This document shows positions 8,171-17,600 of a stretch of 64,000 nt of DNA, in pieces. The stretch is from the NCBI RefSeq assembly GCF_031932625.1, contig NZ_JAVSCK010000001.1, forward strand, positions 868,001-932,000, given 5' to 3'. A model generated the notes under the pieces. The model had not been told where the DNA came from. It saw only the letters and a list, made by a program, of their open reading frames with translations, and made no database searches. The position numbers and the translations under genes are program-made. Every line of letters begins with the position of its first letter. Position 1 is the first letter of the stretch. Source of the stretch: Hwangdonia seohaensis (GTDB lineage Bacteria; Bacteroidota; Bacteroidia; Flavobacteriales; Flavobacteriaceae).

Positions 8171-8812
8171 TTATTTTCGCCCAAAATCCGCAGGAATTTC
8201 TCCCCAAGCTTTGGTTTCCCATTTTACAATAACGGTTTTGTAGCTGTTGGTTTTCAACCAATCGATGGCTCTATCAACAAGTTCGAACAGGGGTTTGTTC
8301 TTTTCGTTGCGTTCAAGCTTTGTGTTGCATTTTTTCTTTTTAACCCAACTTATCGCGGTTCTGGAATCGGTATACAAAATGCGGTCGCTATTGTTTTTTT
8401 TAAGCAATGCCAAACCATGAACAATGGCAAGGAATTCACCTATGTTATTGGTGCCTTCTTCAAAAGGGCCTTGAATAAAAAGCTGCTTTTTTGTTTTGGT
8501 ATAGACACCTCGGTATTCCATTTTTCCCGGGTTTCCGCTGGAAGCGGCATCAACTGAAATGGAATTGTAATTGGGCAGCCCTATTTTTTTTAATTGCGCT
8601 TCAGAAAGCTCACTTTTAAATTTTGAAGCTTTACCAATATAATCTTTGAAGTTCCCTTTTAAGGCTTTTTTTGCAGCATCAAAAGTTAAAAACGATTTGT
8701 ATACCGCACCTTGGTAGTCTTTTATTTGGGCTTTGCAATCATCCCATGTTTCAAAAACCCCTGTTTTGTGGCCTTTCCAAACGGTATAATATTTTTTCTT
8801 TTTTTTGCTCAT
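8171..8812 (-). CDS. rnhA: Ribonuclease H with N-terminal viroplasmin domain
   Basis: 213 residues. Residues about 5-48 ('YYTVWKGHKTGVFETWDDC' and following) are a caulimovirus viroplasmin/HBD-type domain that binds RNA-DNA hybrids in eukaryotic RNase H1. Residues about 75-211 are the RNase H fold with acidic metal ligands visible in 'SVDAASSGNPG', 'NIGEFLAIVHG' and 'YTDSRTAISW'. It removes RNA from RNA-DNA hybrids during replication and repair. The arrangement is typical of Bacteroidota RNase H. A palindromic repeat sits 6 nt upstream of the start codon. Confidence 0.9.
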   Translation of the reverse strand: MSKKKKKYYTVWKGHKTGVFETWDDCKAQIKDYQGAVYKSFLTFDAAKKALKGNFKDYIGKASKFKSELSEAQLKKIGLPNYNSISVDAASSGNPGKMEYRGVYTKTKKQLFIQGPFEEGTNNIGEFLAIVHGLALLKKNNSDRILYTDSRTAISWVKKKKCNTKLERNEKNKPLFELVDRAIDWLKTNSYKTVIVKWETKAWGEIPADFGRK

Positions 8813-8818
8813 TTTGTC

Positions 8819-8838
8819 ATTCCCGCGAAGGCGGGAAT
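8819..8838. repeat. dRS3-like palindrome upstream of rnhA
   Basis: ATTCCC-GCGAAGGC-GGGAAT, fitting the neisserial dRS3 pattern exactly. It fills most of the 29-nt space between the stop of the small hypothetical gene (8842) and the rnhA start (8812). Confidence 0.8.
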
Positions 8839-8841
8839 CTA

Positions 8842-9165
8842 TTAATCGTTACCTTCTATCGTAATATTAAGGTTTTCATTACCAATTTTAAGCCCAAGTA
8901 GTATATTTAAAGTTTCATTATCTCCTGAAACAGTTAAAAATTTATACTTTTCGTTTTCACCTGATATTTCTACTTCTTCAATATTAGAAACTCTTAATGT
9001 CAAAGATAATGAACCGCTTAAAACAACATAAACAAACCATTTTTTTCGTATTTGTCCTTCTGTAAGATTCCCAATCAAGTAAAACTCCTTTTTAGTTCTA
9101 ATTGCAAAACTTTCAATGACCTTAAACTTACCCTTAATACTTTCAGCATTCATTGAATTATCCAT
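8842..9165 (-). CDS. Small hypothetical protein coupled to purN
   Basis: 107 residues, not recognised. The ATG at 9165 overlaps the last 8 nt of purN (stop at 9158), which suggests translational coupling and makes this start likely. The sequence alternates hydrophobic and polar residues ('FKVIESFAIRTKKEFYLIGNL', 'WFVYVVLSGSLSLTLRVSNIEEVEI'), suggesting an all-beta barrel like an OB or translation-factor beta-barrel domain. No signal peptide, membrane segment or catalytic motif is seen. The second half reads 'VSGDNETLNILLGLKIGNENLNI'. Function unknown. Confidence 0.6.
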   Translation of the reverse strand: MDNSMNAESIKGKFKVIESFAIRTKKEFYLIGNLTEGQIRKKWFVYVVLSGSLSLTLRVSNIEEVEISGENEKYKFLTVSGDNETLNILLGLKIGNENLNITIEGND

Positions 9166-9724
9166 TTAAAAGTTTTTCAACTACCTTCGGAAAATGTTCC
9201 ATCTCCAATTCATGAATCTTAGCCGCAACATCTTCGGCTGAATCATTTGGATCCACATCGCATCTCGCCTGAAAAATAATGGCGCCTTCATCATAATGTT
9301 CATTTACATAATGGATGGTAATGCCTGTTTCTTTTTCCTTATTGGCAACCACCGCGTTGTGCACATGTATACCGTACATGCCTTTGCCACCATATTTGGG
9401 CAATAAAGCCGGATGCACATTAATCACTTTATTAGGGAATGCATTTAAAATATTATCGGGAAATTTCCATAAAAAACCGGCCAACACGATTAAATCTGGT
9501 TTTGAAGCTTTTAAAATATTCAACACATCTTCAGTTTTTGTTAATGCTATTTTGTTGAAGGATAAAGCACTGACTTTCAGTTTTTTACATCGCTCTAAAA
9601 CTTTGGCATGAGGATTGTTGGTAAGTACCTGAATAACAGACGCATTATGGCTGTTTTGAAAAAACTTAATTAAATTTTCAGCATTAGTACCACTTCCGGA
9701 CGCAAAAATTACAATACGTTTCAT
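9158..9724 (-). CDS. purN: Phosphoribosylglycinamide formyltransferase
   Basis: 188 residues, the usual length. It transfers a formyl group from 10-formyltetrahydrofolate to GAR in the third step of purine synthesis. Visible motifs: N-terminal 'GSGTNAENLIKFF' phosphate-binding loop, 'NVHPALLPKYGG' with the catalytic Asn and His, and 'HYDEGAIIFQ' with the catalytic Asp. It is divergent from acpP, with 274 nt between them, and its stop codon is overlapped by the next small gene. Confidence 0.93.
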   Translation of the reverse strand: MKRIVIFASGSGTNAENLIKFFQNSHNASVIQVLTNNPHAKVLERCKKLKVSALSFNKIALTKTEDVLNILKASKPDLIVLAGFLWKFPDNILNAFPNKVINVHPALLPKYGGKGMYGIHVHNAVVANKEKETGITIHYVNEHYDEGAIIFQARCDVDPNDSAEDVAAKIHELEMEHFPKVVEKLLNG

Positions 9725-9936
9725 CTGTTGGTTTTTATTTTAAAATTAATATCGGGTGCCATTCGTAAATCGAAATTACAACAATGTTCAGCAAAATTAT
9801 CAAGCACATTTCATATTATAGCTTATAATGTTAATATTATTCAAACAAAAAAGAATAATTATTAACAATTAGCTGCGAAAATATAAATACTTAAAAGTAA
9901 TTTTAGTAAATTACCGACACATTTTTAAAGTAAAGG

Positions 9937-9967
9937 TGTGTTTTAAAAATAAAGTTTTTTATTTTTG
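9937..9967 (+). promoter_or_regulatory. acpP promoter
   Basis: TGTG (9937-9940), 19 nt, then TATTTTTG (9960-9967). The -7 box fits TAnnTTTG exactly, the -33 box has one mismatch, and the ATG of acpP follows 31 nt downstream. The rest of the purN-acpP gap shows only AT-rich sequence. Confidence 0.6.
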
Positions 9968-9998
9968 CCAACTAATTAAAACTTAAAATTAAAATATT

Positions 9999-10232
9999 AT
10001 GTCAGACATTGCATCAAGAGTAAAAGCGATTATCGTTGATAAATTAGGAGTTGATGAAAACGAAGTTGTAACAGAAGCTAGCTTCACTAACGATTTAGGA
10101 GCAGACTCTTTAGACACTGTAGAATTAATTATGGAATTTGAAAAAGAATTCGATATCCAAATTCCAGACGATCAAGCTGAAAACATTGCAACAGTAGGTC
10201 AAGCTATATCTTATATTGAAGCTGCAAAATAA
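9999..10232 (+). CDS. acpP: Acyl carrier protein
   Basis: 77 residues, acidic, with the 'GADSLDTVELIM' motif whose Ser37 takes the 4'-phosphopantetheine arm. It carries growing acyl chains in type II fatty acid synthesis in the cytoplasm. It is 12 nt upstream of fabF, its functional partner, and followed by rnc, the conserved Bacteroidota order. Translation of the whole set probably starts from the promoter at 9937-9967. Confidence 0.97.
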   Translation: MSDIASRVKAIIVDKLGVDENEVVTEASFTNDLGADSLDTVELIMEFEKEFDIQIPDDQAENIATVGQAISYIEAAK

Positions 10233-10244
10233 GCACTGAAATTT

Positions 10245-11495
10245 ATGGAAATAAAGCGAGTTGTAGTCACAGGATTAGGGGCTTTAACACCAATTGGCAA
10301 TACCAAAGATGAATATTGGGACGGTTTAGTTAGTGGGAAAAGTGGTGCTGCGCCTATAACATATTATGATACCGAGAAGTTTAAAACCAAATTCGCTTGC
10401 GAGGTTAAGAACTTTAACGCAACAGATTTTCTTGATAGGAAGGAAGCCCGGAAAATGGATAAGTTTGCACAATATGCTATGGTAGCAGCAGACGAGGCCA
10501 TTGAAGATTCCAAATTAAACCTTGAGAAAGTCGATAAATTGCGTGTTGGTGTTATATGGGGCGCAGGTATTGGTGGTTTGGAAACCTTTCAGCAAGAAGT
10601 TTTAAACTTTGCAGAAGGCGATGGCACACCAAGATTTAACCCATTCTTTATTCCTAAAATGATAGCAGATATTGCGCCTGCAAACATCTCTATAAAACAT
10701 GGTTTTATGGGGCCAAATTACACCACCGTTTCAGCGTGTGCATCTTCAGCCAACGCCATGTTCGATGCTTTAAACTCTATACGTTTAGGGTATTGCGATG
10801 TCGTGGTAACCGGAGGAAGTGAAGCGGCTGTAACCATTGCCGGTATGGGCGGCTTTAATGCTATGCACGCACTATCTACCAGAAATGAAAGTCCAGAAAC
10901 AGCTTCAAGGCCTTTTGATGGAACCCGAGATGGTTTTGTTTTAGGCGAGGGTGCCGGGGCTTTAATTTTAGAAGAGTACGAGCATGCCAAGGCAAGAGGT
11001 GCTAAAATTTATGCCGAGGTAGCAGGAGGAGGATTATCTTCCGATGCTTATCATATGACGGCGCCACATCCAGAAGGTATTGGGGTTGTTGAGGTAATGA
11101 AAAATTGTTTAAAAGATGCAGGGCTTCAACCAGTAGATGTAGACCATATCAATACACATGGAACATCAACACCTTTAGGAGACGTGGCAGAACTTAAGGC
11201 CATCTCAAAAGTGTTTGGCAGTCATGCAAAAACCATAAATATTAATTCAACCAAATCAATGACAGGGCACTTGTTGGGTGCAGCGGGAGCCATTGAAGCC
11301 ATATCGGTTATATTGGCGATGGAGCACGGTATTGTACCACCAACCATTAACCATACAACGGTGGATGAGAACATTGATCCTGAATTAAATTTAACATTAA
11401 ACAAGGCTCAAAAACGAGATGTTAAAGTAGCTATGAGTAATACATTTGGATTTGGCGGACATAACGCTTGTGTATTGTTCAAGAAATTAGATTGA
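10245..11495 (+). CDS. fabF: 3-oxoacyl-ACP synthase II
   Basis: 416 residues, full length. The condensing enzyme elongates acyl-ACP with malonyl-ACP. The active-site set is intact: nucleophile Cys165 in 'TVSACASSAN', His305 in 'NTHGTSTPLGD', Lys337 and His342 in 'NSTKSMTGHLLGAAGA'. It lies 12 nt after acpP and 7 nt before rnc, so the three are likely cotranscribed. Confidence 0.97.
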   Translation: MEIKRVVVTGLGALTPIGNTKDEYWDGLVSGKSGAAPITYYDTEKFKTKFACEVKNFNATDFLDRKEARKMDKFAQYAMVAADEAIEDSKLNLEKVDKLRVGVIWGAGIGGLETFQQEVLNFAEGDGTPRFNPFFIPKMIADIAPANISIKHGFMGPNYTTVSACASSANAMFDALNSIRLGYCDVVVTGGSEAAVTIAGMGGFNAMHALSTRNESPETASRPFDGTRDGFVLGEGAGALILEEYEHAKARGAKIYAEVAGGGLSSDAYHMTAPHPEGIGVVEVMKNCLKDAGLQPVDVDHINTHGTSTPLGDVAELKAISKVFGSHAKTININSTKSMTGHLLGAAGAIEAISVILAMEHGIVPPTINHTTVDENIDPELNLTLNKAQKRDVKVAMSNTFGFGGHNACVLFKKLD

Positions 11496-11502
11496 ATCCC
11501 GA

Positions 11503-12243
11503 ATGAAAAACATTCGTAACATATTAAATTCCCGTTTTAAACGCAACGGGAATTTTTTTATACAATTAACTAAAATCCTTGGGTTTAAACCAAAAAAATT
11601 AAAGTTTTACAGCACGGCATTTACGCATCGTTCAATGAACATAAAAGATGGTAAGGGCAATGCTATAAATTACGAACGTTTAGAGTTTTTAGGCGATGCC
11701 ATGTTAAGCTCTGTTATTGCATCGCATTTGTACCTCGAAGTACCCAGTGGCGATGAAGGTTATCTCACCAAAATGCGATCTAAAATTGTAAGTAGAGAAC
11801 ATTTAAACGAACTGGGGAGAGACTTAAACCTGATAGATTTGGTAGAAAGCAAAATTCCGTCAGGGCAATTTGGAGATAATATTCACGGCAATTTATTTGA
11901 AGCTTTAGTAGGCGCCATTTTTTTGGATAGGGGCTATAAATACTGCGAGAAGTTTATATTCAAACGCGTTATAATTCCTTATGTAGATATTGAAACCTTA
12001 GAAGGAAAAGTGATTAGCTACAAAAGTTTACTCATTGAGTGGTGCCAGAAAGAAAAGAAAACATTTAGGTATAATGTCTACGAAGATACTGGGAATGATG
12101 AAGTTAGGCATTTTTCGGTAAAACTTTCAATCGACGAAAAAGTTATAGCCAAAGCAAGAGCCACTTCAAAGAAAAAGGCCGAAGAAAAAGCGTCTAAGCG
12201 TGCTTTTTTTGCGTTTCAGAAAAGGATGTCAAAAATGATTTAA
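11503..12243 (+). CDS. rnc: Ribonuclease III
   Basis: 246 residues. The N-terminal RNase III domain shows the signature 'YERLEFLGDAML' with acidic metal ligands, and 'NLFEALVGAIFLDRG' holds the second acidic pair. A C-terminal double-stranded RNA binding domain covers about residues 165-240, ending in a Lys/Ala-rich helix. It cleaves double-stranded RNA during rRNA maturation and mRNA decay. Starts 7 nt after fabF. Confidence 0.95.
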   Translation: MKNIRNILNSRFKRNGNFFIQLTKILGFKPKKLKFYSTAFTHRSMNIKDGKGNAINYERLEFLGDAMLSSVIASHLYLEVPSGDEGYLTKMRSKIVSREHLNELGRDLNLIDLVESKIPSGQFGDNIHGNLFEALVGAIFLDRGYKYCEKFIFKRVIIPYVDIETLEGKVISYKSLLIEWCQKEKKTFRYNVYEDTGNDEVRHFSVKLSIDEKVIAKARATSKKKAEEKASKRAFFAFQKRMSKMI

Positions 12244-12362
12244 AAACACTTTTTCAGTAAAATCAACTACAACGTTTTAGTAGCGTTTATCGTTAAGATT
12301 AAGATAAACTTATTACAATTAACTATTATAAATACTATATTTACAGTTATTAATGAAGAGTT

Positions 12363-12851
12363 ATGGCTGTTCACAAACTTGTTTCAGATGATGTTTTTGA
12401 AGAAGCACTGTACACCTTAATTGCAATTCATTGCACCATTGAAGATTACAGGTTAGCCTATTTACTTAATAAACATTTAGGAATAAGCCTTGTTAGAAAG
12501 CCATTGGATTTGGATTATAGCAAAGATAAATCGACGTATTCCATTTTTGAATGGGAAGACAACAAACAGCTTACAACCTGGAGTTTAGTGTCTAATATTT
12601 GTAAAACTCACGAAGCTGTGCCACAAAATAACCAACAATCATTATTTAACACACAAGAGCAAATAACAAAAACATTTAATTTAATACCAGAACATAAAGG
12701 TGTAAACTATTTTTTAAAAATAGATAACGACAACAATTTCAGTAAAGAAGCTTATATTTTAAATAGTATTTTAAATATACCGCAGGTTGCCACTGCCTTT
12801 AGCGTTGATGTTAATCAACTAAAATCAAAAGATAATTTAATTTTTAACTAA
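12363..12851 (+). CDS. IPExxxVDY-family protein
   Basis: 162 residues. It contains 'LIPEHKGVNYFLKI', the defining IPExxxVDY motif with Asn in place of Asp, within a family found in Bacteroidota and typically placed between rnc and pyk, as here. The N-terminal part is helical ('IAIHCTIEDYRLAYLLNKHLGI'), and the last 30 residues are helical as well. No catalytic residues are known. Its stop overlaps the pyk start by 1 nt (TAATG), pointing to translational coupling with pyruvate kinase. Confidence 0.88.
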   Translation: MAVHKLVSDDVFEEALYTLIAIHCTIEDYRLAYLLNKHLGISLVRKPLDLDYSKDKSTYSIFEWEDNKQLTTWSLVSNICKTHEAVPQNNQQSLFNTQEQITKTFNLIPEHKGVNYFLKIDNDNNFSKEAYILNSILNIPQVATAFSVDVNQLKSKDNLIFN

Positions 12852-14293
12852 TGCCGATAAGAAAAAAAACCAAAATAGTAGCCACATTAGGGCCAGCCAC
12901 AAGCACCAAAGAAATTTTAAAAGGGATGCTTGAAGAGGGGGTTAATGTATTTAGAATTAACTTTTCCCATGCAAAATATAAAGATGTAGAAGCCCGTATA
13001 AAAATGATACGCGAACTCAACAAAGAGTTTGGTTATACGGCGGCAATTTTAGCCGATTTACAAGGGCCTAAACTTCGTGTGGGCGTCATGAAAGGCGATG
13101 TTGTTGTTAATGAAGGCGATGAAATAATATTTGCAACCGGCGAGCGTTTTGAAGGCACAAAAGAACGTGTTTATATGACCTACGATAGGTTCCCGCAAGA
13201 TGCAAACCCCGGCGAACGCATTCTTTTAGACGATGGGAAATTAATTTTTGAAGTGGTTTCTACCAATAAGAAAACCGAGGTTAAGGCACGCGTAATTCAA
13301 GGTGGGCCGTTAAAATCGAAAAAAGGCGTAAACCTTCCCAATACCAATATTTCCCAACCGGCTTTGACCGAAAAAGATATCGAAGATGCCATTTTTGCCA
13401 TTGGGCAGGGTGTCGATTGGATTGCGTTATCATTTGTGCGTCATGCCGAAGATTTAATGCAACTGCGCGATTTAATCAGCAAACATAACGATTACAAAAT
13501 TCCTATTATCGCTAAAATCGAAAAGCCTGAAGCAGTTGAAAACATTGATAAAATTATAGCGCATTGCGACGGATTAATGGTAGCCCGTGGTGATTTAGGC
13601 GTTGAGGTACCGGCTGAAGAAGTTCCGCTTATCCAAAAACAATTGGTGCTACGTGCCAAAAAAGCCAGAATTCCGGTAATTATAGCAACGCAAATGATGG
13701 AAACCATGATTTCCAGCTTAACCCCAACAAGGGCCGAGGTAAACGATGTTGCTAACTCGGTAATGGACGGTGCAGATGCGGTTATGCTTTCGGGCGAAAC
13801 CTCGGTAGGTAGTTACCCCGTGCAGGTTATTAAGCAAATGGCAGATATTTTAATAAGCGTAGAAAACTCCGATTTAATTAAAGTACCGCAGTTGCCGCCA
13901 CACATCCGTACTAATCGCTACATCACAAAATCCATCTGTTACCACGCGGCAAACATGGCCAACGAAATTAATGCCAAAGCCATTTCAACACTAACAAATA
14001 GTGGTTATACCGCGTTTCAAATTTCGGCTTGGAGACCGTCATCGCACATTTTGGTATTCACCTCAAACAAGCGTATTTTAACACGCCTTAGTTTGCTGTG
14101 GGGCGTTCAGGCTTTTTATTACGATAAGTATGTAAGCACCGACCAAACCATTGAAGACGTAAACGCCATAGCTTGTAAAAAAGGCTATTTGGAAACGGGC
14201 GATATGTTAATAAGCTTAGCGGCAATGCCAATAAAAGAAAAGGGCATGGTAAACACACTTCGGGTTACCGAAATTACAAGCTGCAGCTTTTAA
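12851..14293 (+). CDS. pyk: Pyruvate kinase
   Basis: 480 residues. It converts phosphoenolpyruvate and ADP to pyruvate and ATP in the last step of glycolysis. Visible: 'KIVATLGPATS' at the N terminus, 'FRINFSHA', the catalytic 'IPIIAKIEKPEAVENID' with its Lys, 'MVARGDLGVEVP', the 'MLSGETSVGSYPV' region, and a C-terminal regulatory domain. Start overlaps the preceding stop by one base. A long perfect hairpin downstream (14368-14413) probably ends the acpP-pyk transcript. Confidence 0.95.
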   Translation: MPIRKKTKIVATLGPATSTKEILKGMLEEGVNVFRINFSHAKYKDVEARIKMIRELNKEFGYTAAILADLQGPKLRVGVMKGDVVVNEGDEIIFATGERFEGTKERVYMTYDRFPQDANPGERILLDDGKLIFEVVSTNKKTEVKARVIQGGPLKSKKGVNLPNTNISQPALTEKDIEDAIFAIGQGVDWIALSFVRHAEDLMQLRDLISKHNDYKIPIIAKIEKPEAVENIDKIIAHCDGLMVARGDLGVEVPAEEVPLIQKQLVLRAKKARIPVIIATQMMETMISSLTPTRAEVNDVANSVMDGADAVMLSGETSVGSYPVQVIKQMADILISVENSDLIKVPQLPPHIRTNRYITKSICYHAANMANEINAKAISTLTNSGYTAFQISAWRPSSHILVFTSNKRILTRLSLLWGVQAFYYDKYVSTDQTIEDVNAIACKKGYLETGDMLISLAAMPIKEKGMVNTLRVTEITSCSF

Positions 14294-14367
14294 GCGAATA
14301 AATTTCAAATTATTGGGGCGTTACCCTTTTTAAGAAAAATAAAAAGGGTCGCGCTTTCCACTATATC

Positions 14368-14413
14368 TTTTAAATAGAAAAAACTGCTTTTAGACAGTTT
14401 TTTCTATTTAAAA
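14368..14413. terminator. Strong terminator after pyk
   Basis: A perfect 19-bp stem (arms 14368-14386 and 14395-14413) with an 8-nt loop. The stem contains a run of six A/T and is followed by little T-rich sequence, so it may act as a bidirectional terminator or as an RNase III-type processing stem. The remaining gap up to mfd (14414-14609) shows no gene, only the -7 box at 14579. Confidence 0.65.
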
Positions 14414-14578
14414 GGATGCCGTTTCAATCGCTAACGCAAATTCAGAACTAACATACGTAATCTTAAGTTCAGGATTAAAAATCCTAAACACATGTGTACC
14501 CAAAAAATTCGTTGGAGCCGTTCAAAAACAAACATTCGCGAATTTTTGGCAAATCCTTATAAAAATAATTCTAAACCG

Positions 14579-14586
14579 TATATTTG
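14579..14586 (+). promoter_or_regulatory. -7 promoter element for mfd
   Basis: TATATTTG fits TAnnTTTG exactly and lies 23 nt before the GTG start of mfd. No convincing -33 box is visible at the normal spacing. Confidence 0.45.
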
Positions 14587-14609
14587 CAATCTTAAAATCT
14601 AACAATTAG

Positions 14610-17600
14610 GTGAGTAAATCCATCCTCTCCCAAACCTATTCACAGACTTTGCACATGCAAAATCTGCAAACTGCTATTGCCCAAAATCAAGGTAAAACAC
14701 ATTTAAAAGGGCTCGTTGGCTCCTCTTTGTCCTTTGTTATTTCAAATGTTTTTAAGCAGGCCGAAAAACCTTTTCTAATTGTTTTTAACGATAAAGAAGA
14801 AGCGGCACATTACCTAAACGATTTAGAACAATTGTGCAACCCCAAAGACGTGCTGTTTTACCCCGGAAGTTACCGCAGACCTTACCAAATAGAGGAAACC
14901 GACAATGCGAACGTGTTGCTTCGTGCCGAGGTTTTAAACCGCATTAATTCGCAAAAAAAACCGGCCATAATTGTTACCTATCCCGATGCGCTTTTCGAGA
15001 AAGTGGTCACCCGAAAAGAGTTGGAGCGCAACACACTAAAAGTATCGGTAAACGATAAAATATCCATCGATTTTGTAAACGAAGTACTTTTTGAATATCA
15101 ATTTAAACGCGTCGATTTTGTAACCGAACCCGGTGAGTTTTCGGTACGCGGTGGTATTGTGGATGTGTTTTCGTTTTCGCACGACCAGCCCTATCGTATC
15201 GAGTTTTTTGGCGATGAGGTAGATAGCATCAGAACCTTTGATGTAGAAACACAACTCTCTGTCGAACAGATTAAAAAAATCAATATCATTCCCAATGTGG
15301 CCAATAAGCTCATTGAGGAAAAACGTCAAAGCTTTTTAAAATACATCGCTCAAAAAACTGTGGTTTGTTTTAAAAATGCCGACTTGTTTTTTTCAAGAAT
15401 AGACGATTTTTACGAGAAAGCCGAAGACGCTTTTAAAGCGCTCAATTCAGATTTAAAACACGCCGAACCCAAAGCATTGTTTGCTCATTCAGCGGTATTA
15501 AAAAAACAATTATTGGATTTTTCTATTGTTGAGTTTGGAACAACATCGGTTTTTAATAATAACATCATTGCGAGTGAAACGTCGCAATCTGTTTCAAAGG
15601 AAGAGGATACCACGTCGCAAGCTCCTCGAAATGACGTAAACCAAATTGAATTTAAAACAACACCACAACCATCATTCAATAAGCAGTTCAATCTTTTAAT
15701 AGAAGACTTAAACACCAACCACGAAAACGGTTACACCAATTATATTGCCTGTATTAGCGAGCAGCAAGCCAAACGTTTTCATGATATTTTTGACGATTCA
15801 AATCTCGATGTCAAGCAATACCAAACCATCATTTTATCGTTGCATCAAGGCTTTATAGATCACGACAACAAAATCGTTTGTTATACCGATCATCAAATTT
15901 TTGAACGCTATCATAAATTTCATCTTAAAAACGGTTATGCCAAAAAGCAGGCCATTACTTTAAAAGAGCTTACTAATTTAGGTATTGGCGATTATGTAAC
16001 ACATATCGACCATGGCGTTGGGCGTTTTGGTGGTCTTCAAAAAATAGATGTCGAGGGTAAAAAACAAGAAGCCATAAAGTTGGTTTATGGCGAGCGCGAT
16101 GTGCTGTATTTAAGCATTCATTCGTTACATAAAATCACGAAGTTTAACGGTAAAGATGGCAAGCCGCCAAAAATTTATAAATTAGGCAGTAAAGCTTGGA
16201 AAACCCTTAAACAAAAAACCAAAGCCCGTGTAAAACACGTGGCCTTTAACTTAATAAAACTTTACGCCAAACGAAAAACACAAAAGGGCTATCGGTACAA
16301 TCCGGACAGTTATTTGCAACATGAGTTGGAAGCCTCTTTTATTTATGAGGATACGCCGGACCAAAGTACGGCAACTGCTGATATTAAAGCCGATATGGAA
16401 AGCGAACGCCCAATGGATCGATTGGTGTGTGGCGATGTTGGTTTTGGTAAAACCGAAGTAGCCATTAGAGCTGCATTTAAGGCCGTGGACAATGGCAAAC
16501 AAGTGGCTGTTTTGGTACCAACCACCATTTTGGCATACCAGCACTCCCGGACGTTTAGGCAGCGTTTAAAGGATTTTCCCGTTACGGTAGATTATTTAAA
16601 CCGCTTTAGAACCGCCAAAGAAAAACGCGAAACTTTGGAAGGTTTGGAAAAAGGGTCTGTCGATATTATTATTGGCACGCATCAGCTCGTCAATAAAAAC
16701 GTCAAATTTAAAGATTTGGGATTGTTGATTGTTGACGAAGAGCAAAAATTCGGTGTGGCCGTAAAGGAAAAATTAAAGACTTTAAAGGATAATGTGGATG
16801 TGCTAACGCTAACCGCAACACCCATTCCGCGTACCTTGCAATTTAGTTTAATGGCGGCGCGCGATTTATCGGTCATTACAACGCCGCCACCAAACCGTTA
16901 CCCTATTGAAAGCCATGTTATCCGGTTTAACGAAGAGACCATTCGCGATGCCGTGAGTTATGAGATTCAACGGGGCGGACAAATATTCTTTATTCATAAT
17001 CGCATAGAAAACATCAAAGAAGTTGCAGGTATGTTGCAACGTTTGGTGCCCGATGCTAAAATTGGTATTGGCCACGGCCAAATGGAAGGCAAAAAATTGG
17101 AGCAACTCATGTTGGCTTTTATGGATGGCGAATTTGATGTTTTAGTGAGCACTACCATTGTTGAAAGTGGATTGGATGTGCCAAACGCTAACACCATTTT
17201 TATCAATAATGCTAATAATTTTGGGTTGAGCGACTTGCATCAAATGCGTGGGCGAGTGGGGCGAAGCAATAAAAAAGCGTTCTGTTATTTTATAACACCT
17301 GAATATTCTGCAATGACCGATGATGCGAGAAAACGCATCACCGCTTTAGAGCAATTTACAGAACTTGGAAGTGGATTTAATATCGCCATGAAAGATTTGG
17401 AAATCCGTGGCGCTGGCGATTTATTGGGTGGCGAACAAAGCGGATTTATAAATGAAATAGGTTTCGATACCTATCAGAAAATACTAAACGAAGCCATTGA
17501 AGAGCTCAAAGAAAACGAGTTTAAAGACTTGTACAATGAAGATAAAACCGATAAGGTTTATGTAAAAGAGGTAACTATTGACACTGATTTTGAGTTGCTA

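Noticed and set aside
8671..8901. Plus-strand ORF containing 'CHSREGGN'
   Set aside because: This is the usual translation of the dRS3-like repeat and of the rnhA antisense frame, not a protein.
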